Shown: in pieces, positions 25,408-37,559 of the stretch | Position numbering within the stretch: position 1 is the stretch's first letter | Layout: the number at the start of each line of letters is the position of its first letter | Assembly: GCA_002633025.1 (NCBI GenBank) | Contig: NMRB01001634.1 | Span: 85,514-149,513, forward strand | Reading direction: 5' to 3' | Source: Notospermus geniculatus | Lineage: Eukaryota > Nemertea > Pilidiophora > Heteronemertea > Lineidae | DNA: 64,000 nucleotides | Program-made: the position numbers and the translations under genes | Notes under the pieces: generated by a model | What the model saw: the letters and a program-made list of their open reading frames with translations, nothing else | What the model was told of the DNA's origin: nothing | The model's database searches: none

Positions 25408-26420
25408 TAATACTGAAAAATGTTCATTCTGTTGAAGACGTCTGTCTCCCATCTATCGCGGATTCAATCTGAAAATCGCCCAAATGTCCAATGTCCGTCA
25501 CATTTCTTATGCCCACGTGCACGATGTAAACAAAAACAAACGTTCCCATGGTTCAAATCATCGTTACTATTCGGAATTCACGGTCATGTTACGACATAAA
25601 GGTGACGTTCTAGACAAAAGCACTGGCAATAATTCCCATTTTGCTCGGAATCTTTCGGGACAGATCGGCTATTCCGAGTGATAATGATATGCAGACGGGG
25701 TCAAGAGGTCGGCGTGGTATAAAACGGAAACCTGTATTTCATTCTGGTATATGGAACGACTGTAGCAGAGCATTTATATACAGTGCCGTTACGCTTCGAA
25801 CGATTCCAATCATGAATGCATGGAGCTTTGTGACAAACCAAGATGCTGTCAATTTGTTTATGACGGCAAAGATCCACACACGAGGTTTAGCAAGTAGCGT
25901 GGCCATCCACAGTGGTGGCTCCCATATTTTACCATCAACCAGACTATCTTCGGAAATCAACAAAGGCCCTCCAGCTGAATTAAAAAGGGGTAACTGAAAA
26001 TGTTCATTCTGTTGAAGACGTCTGTCTCACTCTATAGTCTAGCGGAGTCAATCTGAAAAATCGCCCAAATGACGCTGCATGGTTATGAAGCATAAGCTTT
26101 GAAATCCAATTTCCATCGCATTTCTTATAACGTAAACATAAACAAACGTTCCCATTGGTTGAAATGATCGTCACTGCTCGGAACCACGATTACGGCGATA
26201 TAAGATGACGTAATTCTAGATAAAGGCAGTGACAATATTTCCTATTTTGCTCGGAATCATTCGGGGCAGATCGACAATTCCGAGTGATAATGATATGCAG
26301 ACGGGGTCAAGAGGTCGGCGTGGTATAAAACGGAGACCTGAATTTCATTTCTGTTTATGGAACGACTTTAACAGAGCATTTATTTACAGTGCCAATTACG
26401 CTACAGTATCACTGGAGCGA
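25408..26420 (+). repeat. Imperfect tandem pair of a ~590-bp element with TATA motif
   Basis: Unit one (about 25408-25998) and unit two (about 25996-26420, shortened) share TGTTCATTCTGTTGAAGACG, GAGTGATAATGATATGCAGA and GGTCGGCGTGGTATAAAACG. TATAAAA lies at 25718-25724 and 26324-26330. The end of unit one (TAGCGTGGCC, GTGGCTCCCAT, ACCATCAACCAG, AACTGAAAA) is also found left of the satellite at 20246-20370. Possibly LTRs or a family of promoter-bearing repeats; no coding sequence. Base 26429 is N. Confidence 0.7.
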
Positions 26421-26432
26421 TTCCAAAGNCTC

Positions 26433-26905
26433 AGTAACCTAATAGTGGGTGATATCATGCTTCCACCTCTGCCATAGGCAGAGATGTATCAAATTAGCAA
26501 AGTATGACCTTGACCTTGACCTCTGATCATCAAGGTCATTGCATAATCGGAATGGGCATCCTCAATAACCTAAGTATGGGGGATATCAGGTCTCTATCAT
26601 TACCACAGGCAGAGAAATTACAAATTTTCATGTTTGACCTTGACCTTGACCTCTGACAATCAAGGTCAATGCGTAATCGAAATGTGCATCGTCAATAACC
26701 TAAAGTGTGGGTGATATCATGTCTCTATCACTACCACAGGCAGAGATATTTGAAATTTTCAAGTTCGACCTTGACCTCTGACCTTGACCTCTGATGATCA
26801 AGGTCATTGCATAATCGAAATGGGCATCCTCAATAACCTAAGTATGGGTGATATCATGCCTCTACCTTTACCACAGGCAGAGATATTTCAAATTATCAAG
26901 TTTGA
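26433..26905 (+). repeat. Four-unit tandem array rich in nuclear-receptor half-sites
   Basis: Units of about 125-140 bp share CTCAATAACCTAAGTATGGG, TGATATCATG and CCACAGGCAGAGATATT. Three of them contain TGACCTTGACC runs followed by an opposed TCAAGGTCA: TGACCTTGA at 26505, 26511, 26635, 26641 and 26779, and TCAAGGTCA at 26530-26538, 26660-26668 and 26798-26806. TCAAGGTCA is the monomer site for ERR and SF-1/FTZ-F1 receptors. Similar GACCTTGACC repeats are known to be common in invertebrate genomes, so function is unproven. Confidence 0.85.
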
Positions 26906-27004
26906 TATATCAAAATCTCATGATATTTCGAACACCCGGACACTTGAGGCTGAGAATTTCAACATAGTCCAGTCCTTGGATAAGTAGGCATGAACTAAGA
27001 CTTG

Positions 27005-27033
27005 NNNNNNNNNNNNNNNNNNNNNNNNNNNNN
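27005..27033. other. Assembly gap (29 N)
   Basis: A short run of N just right of the half-site array. Confidence 0.98.
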
Positions 27034-27100
27034 AATAAGTCCTCCCATCATAGATTGGTATCCACGAAAATCAAAGTGGGCTGTCAGGGAGGATGCCGTG

Positions 27101-27644
27101 AAATACTCTCTTTTACACATTAAGAGGTCAGTCCTGGAAAACTACCGCCGCTGTACATGAATTATGATTGACAGGTCATGTGGATAAATTCCGATCTCCT
27201 ATTGGCCATGATTTGGGTAGGAACTTTCTGAGGTGTGTAGTAAATGCGTAACTACCCCACAGATCCAAAAAGGCAACAAACCATACAACTATTATGTGAA
27301 GTGTAGATCTTAGTGTCATTTTCAGGTTCAGTTTCCTGGTTCACAAGGGGAACGATCAAAACATGAAATGCTTGTCAGGGATTAGGAAAACGAACCTAAA
27401 ATGACATGCATTTGGCTTTTAGGAAAGATCAACACCACCTTGTAACAGTGTATGGTCTGTTGGCTTTGGATTTGTGAGGGGAATCGCATTTCTCCACAAT
27501 ACACCTCAAAAAGTTAAGAGCACTCCTACCACAGTCATGGCCAGTAGGAGATCGGAATTTATCCACATGACCTGTCAATCATAATTCATGTACAGCGCCG
27601 GTAGTTTTCCATGACTGACCTCTTAATGTGTAAAAGAGAGTATT
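27101..27644. mobile_element. Foldback element with ~140-bp arms
   Basis: Left arm (27101 to about 27240) starts AAATACTCTCTTTTACACAT and the right arm (about 27500-27644) is its complement with few differences, including GACAGGTCATGTGGATAAAT and TCCGATCTCCTA. Inner segments TCATTTTCAGGTTC and GAACCTAAAATGA pair as well. No coding capacity. Confidence 0.85.
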
Positions 27645-27703
27645 CAAATGTAAAAACTGAATTTTCTTAGACAGAGCACTCAATTAGCGACCGTTTCAAT
27701 AAT

Positions 27704-28195
27704 ACCTTGAAGCCAAAGAAGTGTAATTTTTTTCACTAGGGAGGGAATGGATGGCTAACTTCATGGTCAGCATTTCACTTCTTCAAACAAAATTGGCTTC
27801 ATGGATTTTCTAAAAAAATACAACTACATCTTTCTTTAAAATAAGAGAAATAACGAAAAAAAAATTACATTCATTATGTTATGGGGGGGGGGGGTATAGG
27901 GGGGGGGGGGGTATGGTGGAGGGAACCACTCATATGCCAGCTTTCGCGTAGGCACAGGTGATGAAATGGGTTCCCTAACTGAGACCAAGATCTTGTAGGC
28001 TATAAATGCTACTGAAGCCAAGCCGATTCCTATATGGCTCACATGAGTCATAGCATATGTTCCCAACATCTTTAAAAAGACTTCTGTGATACCACGCATG
28101 AGTGATGCCAATAATGGAGAAGTTTCACTTCTCATGGGGGAGGGGGTCAAGACAGAAGTGAAAAAAATTATGCTTCATTGGCTTCAATGTATTTT
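27704..28195. repeat. Inverted-repeat element with G-rich homopolymers
   Basis: Left GAAGCCAAAGAAGTGTAATT and right AATTATGCTTCATTGGCTTC are inverted. The interior has two long G runs near 27885-27911. A direct tandem pair with TTGCGGAAG follows at about 28430-28580. Confidence 0.5.
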
Positions 28196-28801
28196 TGAGA
28201 CAGTCCCTTAGGTCCCTCCAAATTTGACCATTACAACATAACGAGAATAAAAACGAACGAAATTTCGGGAATTTCTATCGTCATCTTCCTCCAGTAGAAA
28301 AAAAGGAATCGGCGACGGTCATGTGATGGTAAAGTGCCTGTCCCTTTACAGCCCATCTCTTACGTAATAGCTCTAGGCCAATTGCTGAAGGGGATGAAAA
28401 CACTCATTGTCATTCACTTAAAATCATTGGATGAATTGCGGTCTTGCGCAAAATTACGGATCCGCAAATTGCGGAAGGTTTTGTGAATACCCTTAACCCA
28501 AATTTTACGGTTCCGCAACCCTCCTGTAAGGCCGTATTTGCGGTACCGTAACTCAAAAATTTGCGGAAGCTTCGTGAATAATGTCCCAGATCTTGTCATA
28601 AAATATAAAATATTCTCTACCATCAATCTTCCAAGAAGAACCTTTTGAAAAATACATTATAGAGTATTTATAAATTACACATAATTATACTACAACAAAA
28701 GTGTTGACATTAACAGAACATGTAGGTTGGAATATGATAGGCTCAAAATATTTGGACAAACAGTTTCAGAATCAAATCTCGTAGTACAAAACCAGATCTT
28801 G

Positions 28802-31800
28802 TCATAAAATATGAACAAACTCATAATATACGGTAAGTATTGGTCTACTCTTGTTAATCACCTTGTAAGAATTTAGGAGGCGAAGTCTTTCGTCAGCATT
28901 CAACAACAAACACCTCACATCCAGAAGATCCGGGCTAGAAATTCTTGGCGGAATCGAACTGGCTTGCTGAATTTGGAGGAGCATCCTTGGAAACACCAGG
29001 ATAACAGCAAAGAAATGCCAGTCTTTCACTTGCTTATCACTTGGTTGATGTCTTGGTGTTATCCTGATGTCCAAGTTGTCTCCTACCAAATTGCAGTACT
29101 TGTACTCTTTTATAGCAGCCACCAGGCCTTTAGATTCCCCCGAGAGAGAAACACCCTGTATTTTTTCCATGCTAATTTGGGGACATTAGGCGCATCGTGA
29201 TTTTGTCGAACGAGGTCCAGTTCAAAGTTTATTCAGTGAAAACACACACTGGGGATCAAAGGGTTAAATTGAAACAGGTGTACTGTAAACAATTCATGGA
29301 GAATGCTGACCTTTCTGAGCAAATACTTCAGAGTCTATAAGCTGATTAAAATCATAAATATCGTCAGTGACCAAGGGTTCGGGGTTAAAACTTCAAAATG
29401 TGGTCAAGTTGGAAAGGGTTAAACAGGACATATTTCCAACAATTAGCCAATACTAAGAACCCCAACGTCAATACAAGTAATCATTTTGTCTTATCAGCAG
29501 ATATAGCTCAATGCAGTTGAGTATGAGATCCATGGGCCTCTGGTTACAGCATGTTCCCGCCGAAAAGATCGTCAGTACCATGCGGCCGAAAGGCCGGTGG
29601 TCCCAAAGTAAGATCAGCCATTCAAGTAAATATCTGTTTACTGGAAAGAAATTGATAAACGAATCTGGTATGACTGAAAAGAGCATTCTTCCTAGATTAG
29701 ACCAAAATAAATTATTGAAAAATGCAAGCAAAGGTTTAGGAGAAATGGACTTAGAAATCTAACGATCTCTGTCAGATTGAAATGCTGATGTCGGGATGTA
29801 CTGTGATGTCCAAAGCTAATGGCGTTAGTACCGAACCAAACACTGTGTTACTGTTGAGAAATCGTTGGACCTTTTTTGTTTTTGCTTTGTTACTTTGGGA
29901 TAATTTGGGGACATTTTGCAGGATCGAATTTGGGGACATTTGGGGGAGTTAATTTGGGAACCGACCTGTACCGTCGTTTCTTTAGGGGAATCTAAAGGCC
30001 TGGCCACCACCTTGCTCACAGTTCCTTTGGCACATTGGTCCAAAAGTGGAATCTTTGCACTTGGACACAATGTAATGCCAAGCTTTTGACATATCATCAT
30101 AGCCTGAAATATTGAAATAGATACATTTTATATTGGCAGCAAGCATAAGCATAACATTAAAATATTACTTATGAATAATGATTTATCAAATAGTGCAGAA
30201 CTTTCCAAATATACAATGCAAGCCAACTGTGAAGACACAGTGGACGTCAATGTGATCCTGTTACACCACAGAGATTTTTCATCATTCTCTGGTGGGATTT
30301 GAACCCACACCCTTTGACTTTGTGTCTATGACAAGCACTGTATACATGTTCAAAAAGTAATTATGAATATTGGAATAAGCAAATGATCCATAATGACAGT
30401 TTTCACTCGTAATGTCCTCACACAGTTCTAACAATGAAAACCAATCTGTATTCTGGTAGTCATCATTTCTGCTTGAGGCTCATTTTGATCAGTATTTTGA
30501 ATGAATATAATACCGTAGTACAGACCGGACTACAAATAGGCCTACAACGCAAGCCAACAATGAAGACACAGGGACGCCAATGTGATCATGTTACACCACA
30601 GAGATTTTTCATCATTCTCTGGTGGGATTTGAACCCACACCCTTTGACTTTGTGTCTGTGACAAGCACTGTATTAGTACCGGTATTTAAAATGTTGTGAC
30701 GTTGGAAAATGCAAATGATCCACAACAGTTTATTCCCTAAATGTCCTCATATCATAACAATGTAAATCAATCTGTATTCTGGTAGTAATCATTTTTGCTT
30801 GAGGTTTGGTGTAGTAATGGGATTTTGAATGATTTTGAAACTGATAGACGAGACCATAGATACTATGCAAGCAATTGTGATCCTGTTTTAATCATTCTCT
30901 GGTAGGATTATAAACCATGCCCTTTCATCTTTGTGTCCATGGTGACAGGGACTGTAAGTGTAAAAGTACTGGTATTTCATGTTTATTCATAAAAGAGAAA
31001 AGATAAGCTATTAGCTACTAATCTAGGTATAGCATAGAAGAAAAGACCTTACCATCGTCCAACATGTCCAAGGCAACAATAATGGAATCGACAAGGGAAA
31101 AAAATCAATAAATGACAACAAGATGTGTCCCCAGGCAGAACGATGAAAACCAATCTGTATTCTGGTAGTCATCATTTCTGCTTGAGGTTCATTTTGATCA
31201 GTATTTTGAATGAATATAATACCGTAGTACAGACCGGACTACAAATACAACGCAAGCCAACAATGAAGACACAGGGACGCCAATGTGATCCTGTTACACC
31301 ACAGAGATTTTTTATCATTCTCTGGTGGGATTTGAACCCACACCCTTTGACTTTGTGTCTATGACAAGCACTGTATTAGTATTACTGTGAAGTCTGTGAT
31401 CCTGTTTTAATCATTCTCTGGTGGAATTTAAAACCATGCCCTTTTATCTTTGTGTCAATAATGACAGGCACTGCAAGTGTAAAAAGTACTAGTATTTCAG
31501 GTTTATTTATAAAAGGGAAAAGATATTATGATAAGTTATTTGTGAAAACTAATCTACTAATCTAAGTACAGCATAGAAGAAACGACCTTACCATCCTCAA
31601 AGCTAGCAATAATGAAATCAAAATGAACAAAAGAGCAGTATAATAAAATCATTACAGTCAAATTATGCAAAACCCGGATGTACCGGATGTAAGGCAAAGA
31701 ATAAATAACCACAGTTTGTCTGAATGGCATTATTAGACAATGTATAATTTGCCATTCCATGATAGGCCTACCTACATGTAATTCATTGTTTTCTTTAAAT

Positions 31801-34170
31801 ATGTGTTTTTGTGTGTTTTCAGGGAAACAACCAGAGATACCTGGTTTACAGGCTGTGTCAGTTTTGATTTTGAGGGTTTTTTTACACGTTGTCTGACTGT
31901 TACAAATCGAGCCCTGACCGTAGTATAAAATTGGACATTTTTAATATTGTGTAAACGATTATTTGAAGATGGTTTTGATGGCCAAACTGCAACATTATAT
32001 TGACTTACCTCTTCATTTATTGATCCTTTCGTCATTGTCAGTGTCATCTGCCTTTGATATGCAAAGAGATGCATGCTCCGCGAGTGCATTAGCAGGGCAT
32101 AGACCAGGGAAATCACACCAATGTGGCGAGCAGAGCCGAGTTCTCCAGGTGAAGTGGCAGCAAGCATCAAAATATCTAACAACAGTGGACATCTGAAAAA
32201 AAAACATTTAATTTCGTAATTCATTCGATTATCATCAACAGCCATACAGCCATTCTGAATATTTAAAAATACCTGGTACTTATGCTTAAGTAATCCCTTG
32301 TTCTGTAGGCCCCTATAACATTTACCGGTAGCCCAAAAAACTAGAAACTCGGCGAACTGAAACACAAAAATAACAATACATTATGCTGAAAATAACATAA
32401 CATACCTTTCATGCATTTCTTGAATGCAAGCCGAGGCTAGTTCTCCATCTTTCAGGCTCACAACATCATGGTTTCTTAACACTGATGGAGATGATTTTGA
32501 TGTAAGAGCTTGAAAGGCAGCTGCCAATTCAAACAATATACTTTTCCTGTTGTCTATATCGGTCCGTGATGCCAAACTCCCACTGCCTCGACATTCGAGC
32601 AGATACTCTACGGAACTTTTCAAGTGTACATCTTTGGACATCTGACACATAGGCCTTTCGACATCATCCACAGCAGCAACCGAGTATCCATGTTCAGCAA
32701 GACATGGATTTTGGACTGTCTTTGGAACGCTCGGTTGGCATTTGACAGGTGGATCTAAAGCATGACTGCTGTATGCATGATCATGCTGACATGCCTGATT
32801 GCAAGCCTGAAAATAGTGTTCAGTTTTAAAAAGCCCCTGACAAAGTGGCAGACAAGAGTTTGTTTTGTGTCCGACAATTGGGATTTACTGCCTGACATGT
32901 AATGGATTACCTATGTACAGACTTGTAATTGGTGCCTCACATTCGACACTTTGTCAGATAGCAACTGTCTGGTGCCTGACGAATGACAGTTTGGTGCCTG
33001 ACAATGTCCTTGTCCACCCACTTATTCTCAGGATACATGTACAGTACACCCACTTTTTAACCAACTTATTCTCATTCTCAGGCTAGTGATCGTGTTCTGG
33101 TGGTGTCAGGGATATATCATGGGCCTTTGATGGGAAATACAGCAAAGTAACTTAGAGTAGTTTAGAACAAGGTTCCAGTTGAAATCATCTTCAATAGAAT
33201 TTGCCTTACCATGTCATTGAATGCAGCAGACGTGGAGTTGATATCATTCACAGGCTGATTGTCGTGTTGTGGTGGCGTGGAGATGACATGTACGACATTG
33301 ACCTTTGAGACAAAAATAAAGAATTTTAAGCATGCATGAGCAGTTTAGAACAAGGTTCCAGTTGAAATCATCTTCAATAGAATTTGCCTTACCATGTCAT
33401 CGAATGCAGCAGACCTGGAGTTGATATCATTCACAGGCTGATAATTGTCGTGTTCTGGTGGCGTGGAGATGACATGAACGTCATGGACCTTTGAGAAGAA
33501 AAAAAATTTTTAAGCATGCATGAGTAGTTCAAAACAAGGTTCCAGTTGAAATCAAGTTCAAATAATCTTCAATTTGACTTACCGGATCATCTGAAGAACT
33601 ATCAAAACTGGTAGTGGTAGTGGTAGGTCTATCGCTGTCGGCAGCCCTAACATGCCTAGGCCTCTGCCTAAACAATGACCTTCTTGCTGTCTTGCCAGGA
33701 GTGGAAGGAGGCCTTGGCTTGAACTGTTTTGCCTTACTACTGGTACCGGTACCAGTAGGCCTAGCATGACCAGGACTAGCCCTGCTGCTGCTGGGGGTAC
33801 GACAAAGTGCAGATGGCTGGCCCTTCTTCTTTGCTCTCTTATCATGCTTACATGGCGTTAGAGGTGACTTAGCATGCCGCTTTCTTGGACTGTGTCTGTG
33901 ACAAGGCGATGAATACAAAGGTATGGGTAGACCTATCATTGCCTCCCTAACACTCAGCGCTGTATTGTATGCATTGCTGATTTTTGTTGCACATCCTCGA
34001 CACAGAATGAGAATTAGGTTGCCCAAGTTTCTAGGCCTATTGGTGGAATCGGCCGTACAGAACACAATGATTTTCTCATCAAACCTATCAAAGTTCCACT
34101 TTGGCGAGCCTCTTTTAAAATATTTGGGAGGGGAAACCTTCCTACACAAAAAACAGGATGGTTTGGGCAT
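28802..34170 (-). CDS. Cys-rich protein of a multicopy, DUF6589-like invertebrate family (exons partly resolved)
   Basis: Exons read in order with matching phase are 34170-33583 (start ATG at 34170), 33488-33393, 33302-33210, 32806-32406, 32192-32009 and 30103 to about 30011. A further coding block at about 29170-28802 has an unresolved acceptor. The N-terminus has PSCFLCRK and a later LILCRGCATK, a possible zinc module, with TADSTNRPRNLGN between, then a basic Ser/Thr/Pro-rich stretch. MHERCPLLLDILMLAATSPG is formed exactly across the 32406/32192 junction, followed by LVYALLMHSRSMHLFAYQRQ. The last block has YCNLVGDNLDIRITPRHQPS and DWHFFAV. This GDN-D-x-x-x-x-PR..HxF pattern recalls the DUF6589 family, which is abundant in marine invertebrates and often transposon-associated. 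Function unknown. The second and third exons are duplicates. Later exons are not found before 28.8 kb, so the copy may be incomplete. Confidence 0.6.
30190..31490 (-). repeat. Repeated SINE-bearing units in an intron
   Basis: Two ~245-bp copies (30427-30672 and 31134-31376) are nearly identical. A partial copy (30190-30345) and two decayed copies (about 30760-30960 and 31380-31490) share TCATTCTCTGGTGGGATTTG. On the minus strand each good copy has GGTGTGGGTTCAAATCCCAC, a Pol III B box (30295-30305, 30625-30635, 31328-31338). A related exon-like motif with a GTAAGG donor also repeats (about 31054 and 31592). Confidence 0.75.
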
Positions 34171-35692
34171 TTTTAACTTAGCCTTGGGCACTCCAGTCAC
34201 ACGTCAGCCATGATGATGGTTGCTACAAACAAACCTGACTGCACATTGATCAGTGTTCATACATTGTATTCATGCACATAGAAAGTAGTTTCCAACAAAC
34301 AACCAGACCGCTGCCACGTTTTGTCACTGTTCCTAAAAGGGACGAAAACCATGAATACTTGTTAGATAAAGTAATTTTGGGGAGTACAATTTTTACATTC
34401 AAAGCAGCGGCCTAGGAGACAAAAATGGGCCGTGGAAACCAAGATGGAAGCCAATTCTGGCAGGGTAAGATACACGCGAAGGATTCTGGGATACACACGC
34501 ATCCGTCCGGAGCGTGTTCGACCCTGCTTGGAGGATGCGGCATTGCCAGTCCTATGAACTCACAATTTGGTTTTATTGCCGACTTCTTAAATTTCAATGA
34601 GGAACCGGACGAACTAACGCCACGACGTGGCGCTGTGATCGATGTGACCGAAGTTTCTTTTTTCAACGTCATTTCCATTAACTTCTGGAGTGAAATCAAC
34701 CCTATTTTTGCGGTCGCATGACATTAAAATTTACACCATCTTGTCGCGGATGAAAATTTCTGCACTTTCTTTACTTTTTTCCTTAAAATAAAGAGATGGG
34801 ATGGCGATAATGGCAACGTCTTTATTTCATTTTATCCTGTAGAAAAAAATGTACAACAGATTTTTTCATGACGCAACGTCAGCACGTCAATGACGTCGGT
34901 TCGGTCACATCGCTCGCAGCGCCGACCTGTCGGGATAAACGGTGGTCGGGTTCCTCATTCTCTTCACATCCACCAAAATACTGCGTGGGTTCTGATGACG
35001 TCATCACACTCTGCCATGTTGCGCTAATGTGTAAAAAGGAATCCCCAAAAATCCATGTTTCCCACGAAAATACAGCCCGTCGTATCCCAGCTGCAACGCT
35101 AAGGAAAATTTACTATTTGATGCATAACCTGGTTCCCTGGGCTCCGACGGTGGCACTGGCTATTCGTGTTGGAGCCCAGGTATCAGCAACCGTCTATAAA
35201 TAGCAGTGACGTCATCACTGGGAAAGCCGTATCCAAAAGCGAAGTGCAAAACAGATGTATACGTGGTGCAGTACCTGTCAGATGACTTCTCTGCTGCACG
35301 TTGTCAACAGTGTCTGTAGAAAATGTACTCGCAATGGATAACTCAAATGTATGGGTTGGTTCAAAACCTGGCAATGGCAATGGCATTGGCATTGGCATTG
35401 GCAATGGCAAACTGCCAAATGTGTACCAAATATGGAAGTTGCATAAGCTGCAGAACATAACGCAAAACAGGCACAGTGGAGCTTAGTCTGGTTCCACTGA
35501 CCAACGACAGAGGGCGTCGGTGAAAAAAAAAACATGAAAAATACAAACTGCGATGAGATAGGCCCAAACTGATTGCTGTCAAATTCCCTGCACAACTGTT
35601 GCAGCCAGTCACCTCACTGAGGCAAGGGGGCACCTTTTACGGCAGTCATAGGGCAAGGGCAATTTTACAGGGAAAAGGAGGCACTCAATTTT
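34171..35692. other. No gene recognised
   Basis: Likely upstream flank of the DUF6589-like gene. A plus-strand frame at 34425-34721 has no recognised homology. A short GGCAATGGCATTGGC simple repeat at 35370-35410, preceded by GGTTGGTTCAAAACCTGG, recurs inverted at about 38756-38800. Confidence 0.5.
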
Positions 35693-36419
35693 TAGTCGGG
35701 TCAAAATATGAAATATATGGCCCACACCCCCCAAAAATTGCAACAAAATGTTTTATTGTTTTAAATGCTAAGGTAGTCCATACTGAGCTCCAGAAAAAAA
35801 GTCTCCGGAAATCTGACCCCGGTAAAGGGGTTAATTTGCAATTTGCAATCTGGAACTGACTTTATCATTGGGCCCAAGAACAGAGCTTTGTACAGGAGAA
35901 TGGGAACCGATATACAACTAACTTATGAACGGTTGGATTTACACCCCATAAATGTATTACCAGTAGATAGAAACATGGCATCTTAGAAGCAGACAAGCAT
36001 ATTTTTAATTGTTGTATGTGATAATAAATGACGTTTTTACGCAAATTTCACAAAATGGGTCTAAATAGTATACATAAAAATCGCCATTTCCAATAACGTA
36101 ACCAGTTAAAAACTACAAAAACATGCTTTTTCGATTAAGAGGCACCGTGTTTGTATCTGTTTGTAATATATTTATGGGGTGTAAATCCAACCGTTCATAA
36201 GTTAGTTGTACATCGGTTCCCATTCTCCTGTACAAAGTTCTGTTCTTGGGCCCAGTGATAAAGTCAGTTCCAGATTGCAAATTGCAAATTAACCCGTTTA
36301 CCGGGGTCAGATTTCCGGAGACTTTTTCTGGAGCTCAGTATGGACTACCTTAGCATTTAAAACAATAAAACGTTTTGTTGCAATTTTTTTATGGGTCCAA
36401 TCTTATATTGACCCGACTA
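35693..36419. mobile_element. Foldback element with ~260-bp arms
   Basis: Starts TAGTCGGGTCAA and ends TTGACCCGACTA. The arms (35693 to about 35960 and about 36170-36419) pair along their length, for example GGTTGGATTTACACCCCATA against its complement at about 36174, and TCTGACCCCGGTAAA against TTTACCGGGGTCAGA. The spacer of about 200 bp is AT-rich. No ORF. Confidence 0.88.
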
Positions 36420-36485
36420 TTTACCCCAGACAGGCATATTCAGGCCAAAGCTTCACCGAGATTTTAACATAAAACTAATACAAAC

Positions 36486-36580
36486 CTCTGCGCCTTCTGG
36501 TAGTCAAAATAGAACTTTCTGTAAAAGTTCGGATCCCCTTTTGAAGGGGATTCGTCGATTTTGTCTTCGGCCTCGCTGTC
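36486..36580 (-). other. Unassigned exon-like stretch
   Basis: On the minus strand a pyrimidine-rich tract ending CTCCTCCAG (acceptor) is followed by 95 bases open in one frame: DSEAEDKIDESPSKGDPNFY then RKFYFDYQKAQR. A GTTTGT donor follows. The composition looks coding (acidic then aromatic/basic), but no family is recognised and no partner exon was found. It could be an exon of a gene interrupted by the neighbouring foldback elements, or chance. Confidence 0.3.
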
Positions 36581-37559
36581 CTGGAGGAGCTCGTGAAGAC
36601 AAGAAGACAGTCACAACCCGACGTCCAGACGTATTCGTCTTATACCGTCAGGTGCTGCCACCTAAGCTTAGCGCTTTCACTGCCAATGTCGCATAAATGC
36701 GACATAAAACAGTTCCCCTGATTGATAGCATTCAGGCTGCTCAATAGATCGTCGATAGTAGTTCTAGGCGCCGCCGTAAGATGGCGTGGCATATGCGCCA
36801 TCATTTGAGACATATTTTGAGGTGCTGGGTTCAGGATTTGAGATAAAATTTTGCTTGTATCTTGCGGGGGTTAGGGGTGGCACCCCCCGGGGGCGAAATT
36901 TGGGGAGAAAATATTTTGAAAAATATAATTTTTTCAAGTGTAAATGAGATTGCTTTTCATTGTTATCATTGTATAAGATGTATTCACAGTGATAGCTTTC
37001 AAGTATCTTTATTGCCAAGGTGGCAAGCCACACTTTAGTGGGGATTTTTTTGAAATTACCAAAAATCCAAGATGGCGGCTCCTGGTGACGTCATATATGC
37101 AAATTAGTCGAAAAAAAGTCACCAGGATAAAGCTTAGACCATTCCCTACAAAGTATTCCTATCTTCTTCAGGCTAACAGTGCATGCTTTATGGTAACAAA
37201 TAATTAGATTTCAGTGGCTAATTTCTGGAAAATCATTCGGCAGCGAAAGGGTTTTAATTTGTGAAACTAATGTTCCCACGTGTTGTGCATGACCATGGCG
37301 GTAGGACTCGAACTTAGTAATGCTGCAGTTTATTGACAGTTAAACTATATTTTAAAGTACACAAAAGAGACATTTAAGTTCTTACGAGGGAACACACGCA
37401 GTTGCACTCGTCCTGCTGCTGTGCTGTCCGTGACATGACATAGTGTGCTCGCTCCATCATGCATGGTAAACTGGGTCAAGGCATACATAAATTAATTTCT
37501 CCTTCGATCCAAAACAAACAGAAAACCAACATTTTATCGAGGAACATTGCAGAATTTCT

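Noticed and set aside
32218-32358. Extra exon (FAEFLVFWATGKCYRGLQNK) in the DUF6589-like gene
   Set aside because: Open and preceded by a good acceptor, but phase 0 does not fit the upstream donor. Direct joining of 32406 to 32192 is in phase and restores MHERCPLLL.
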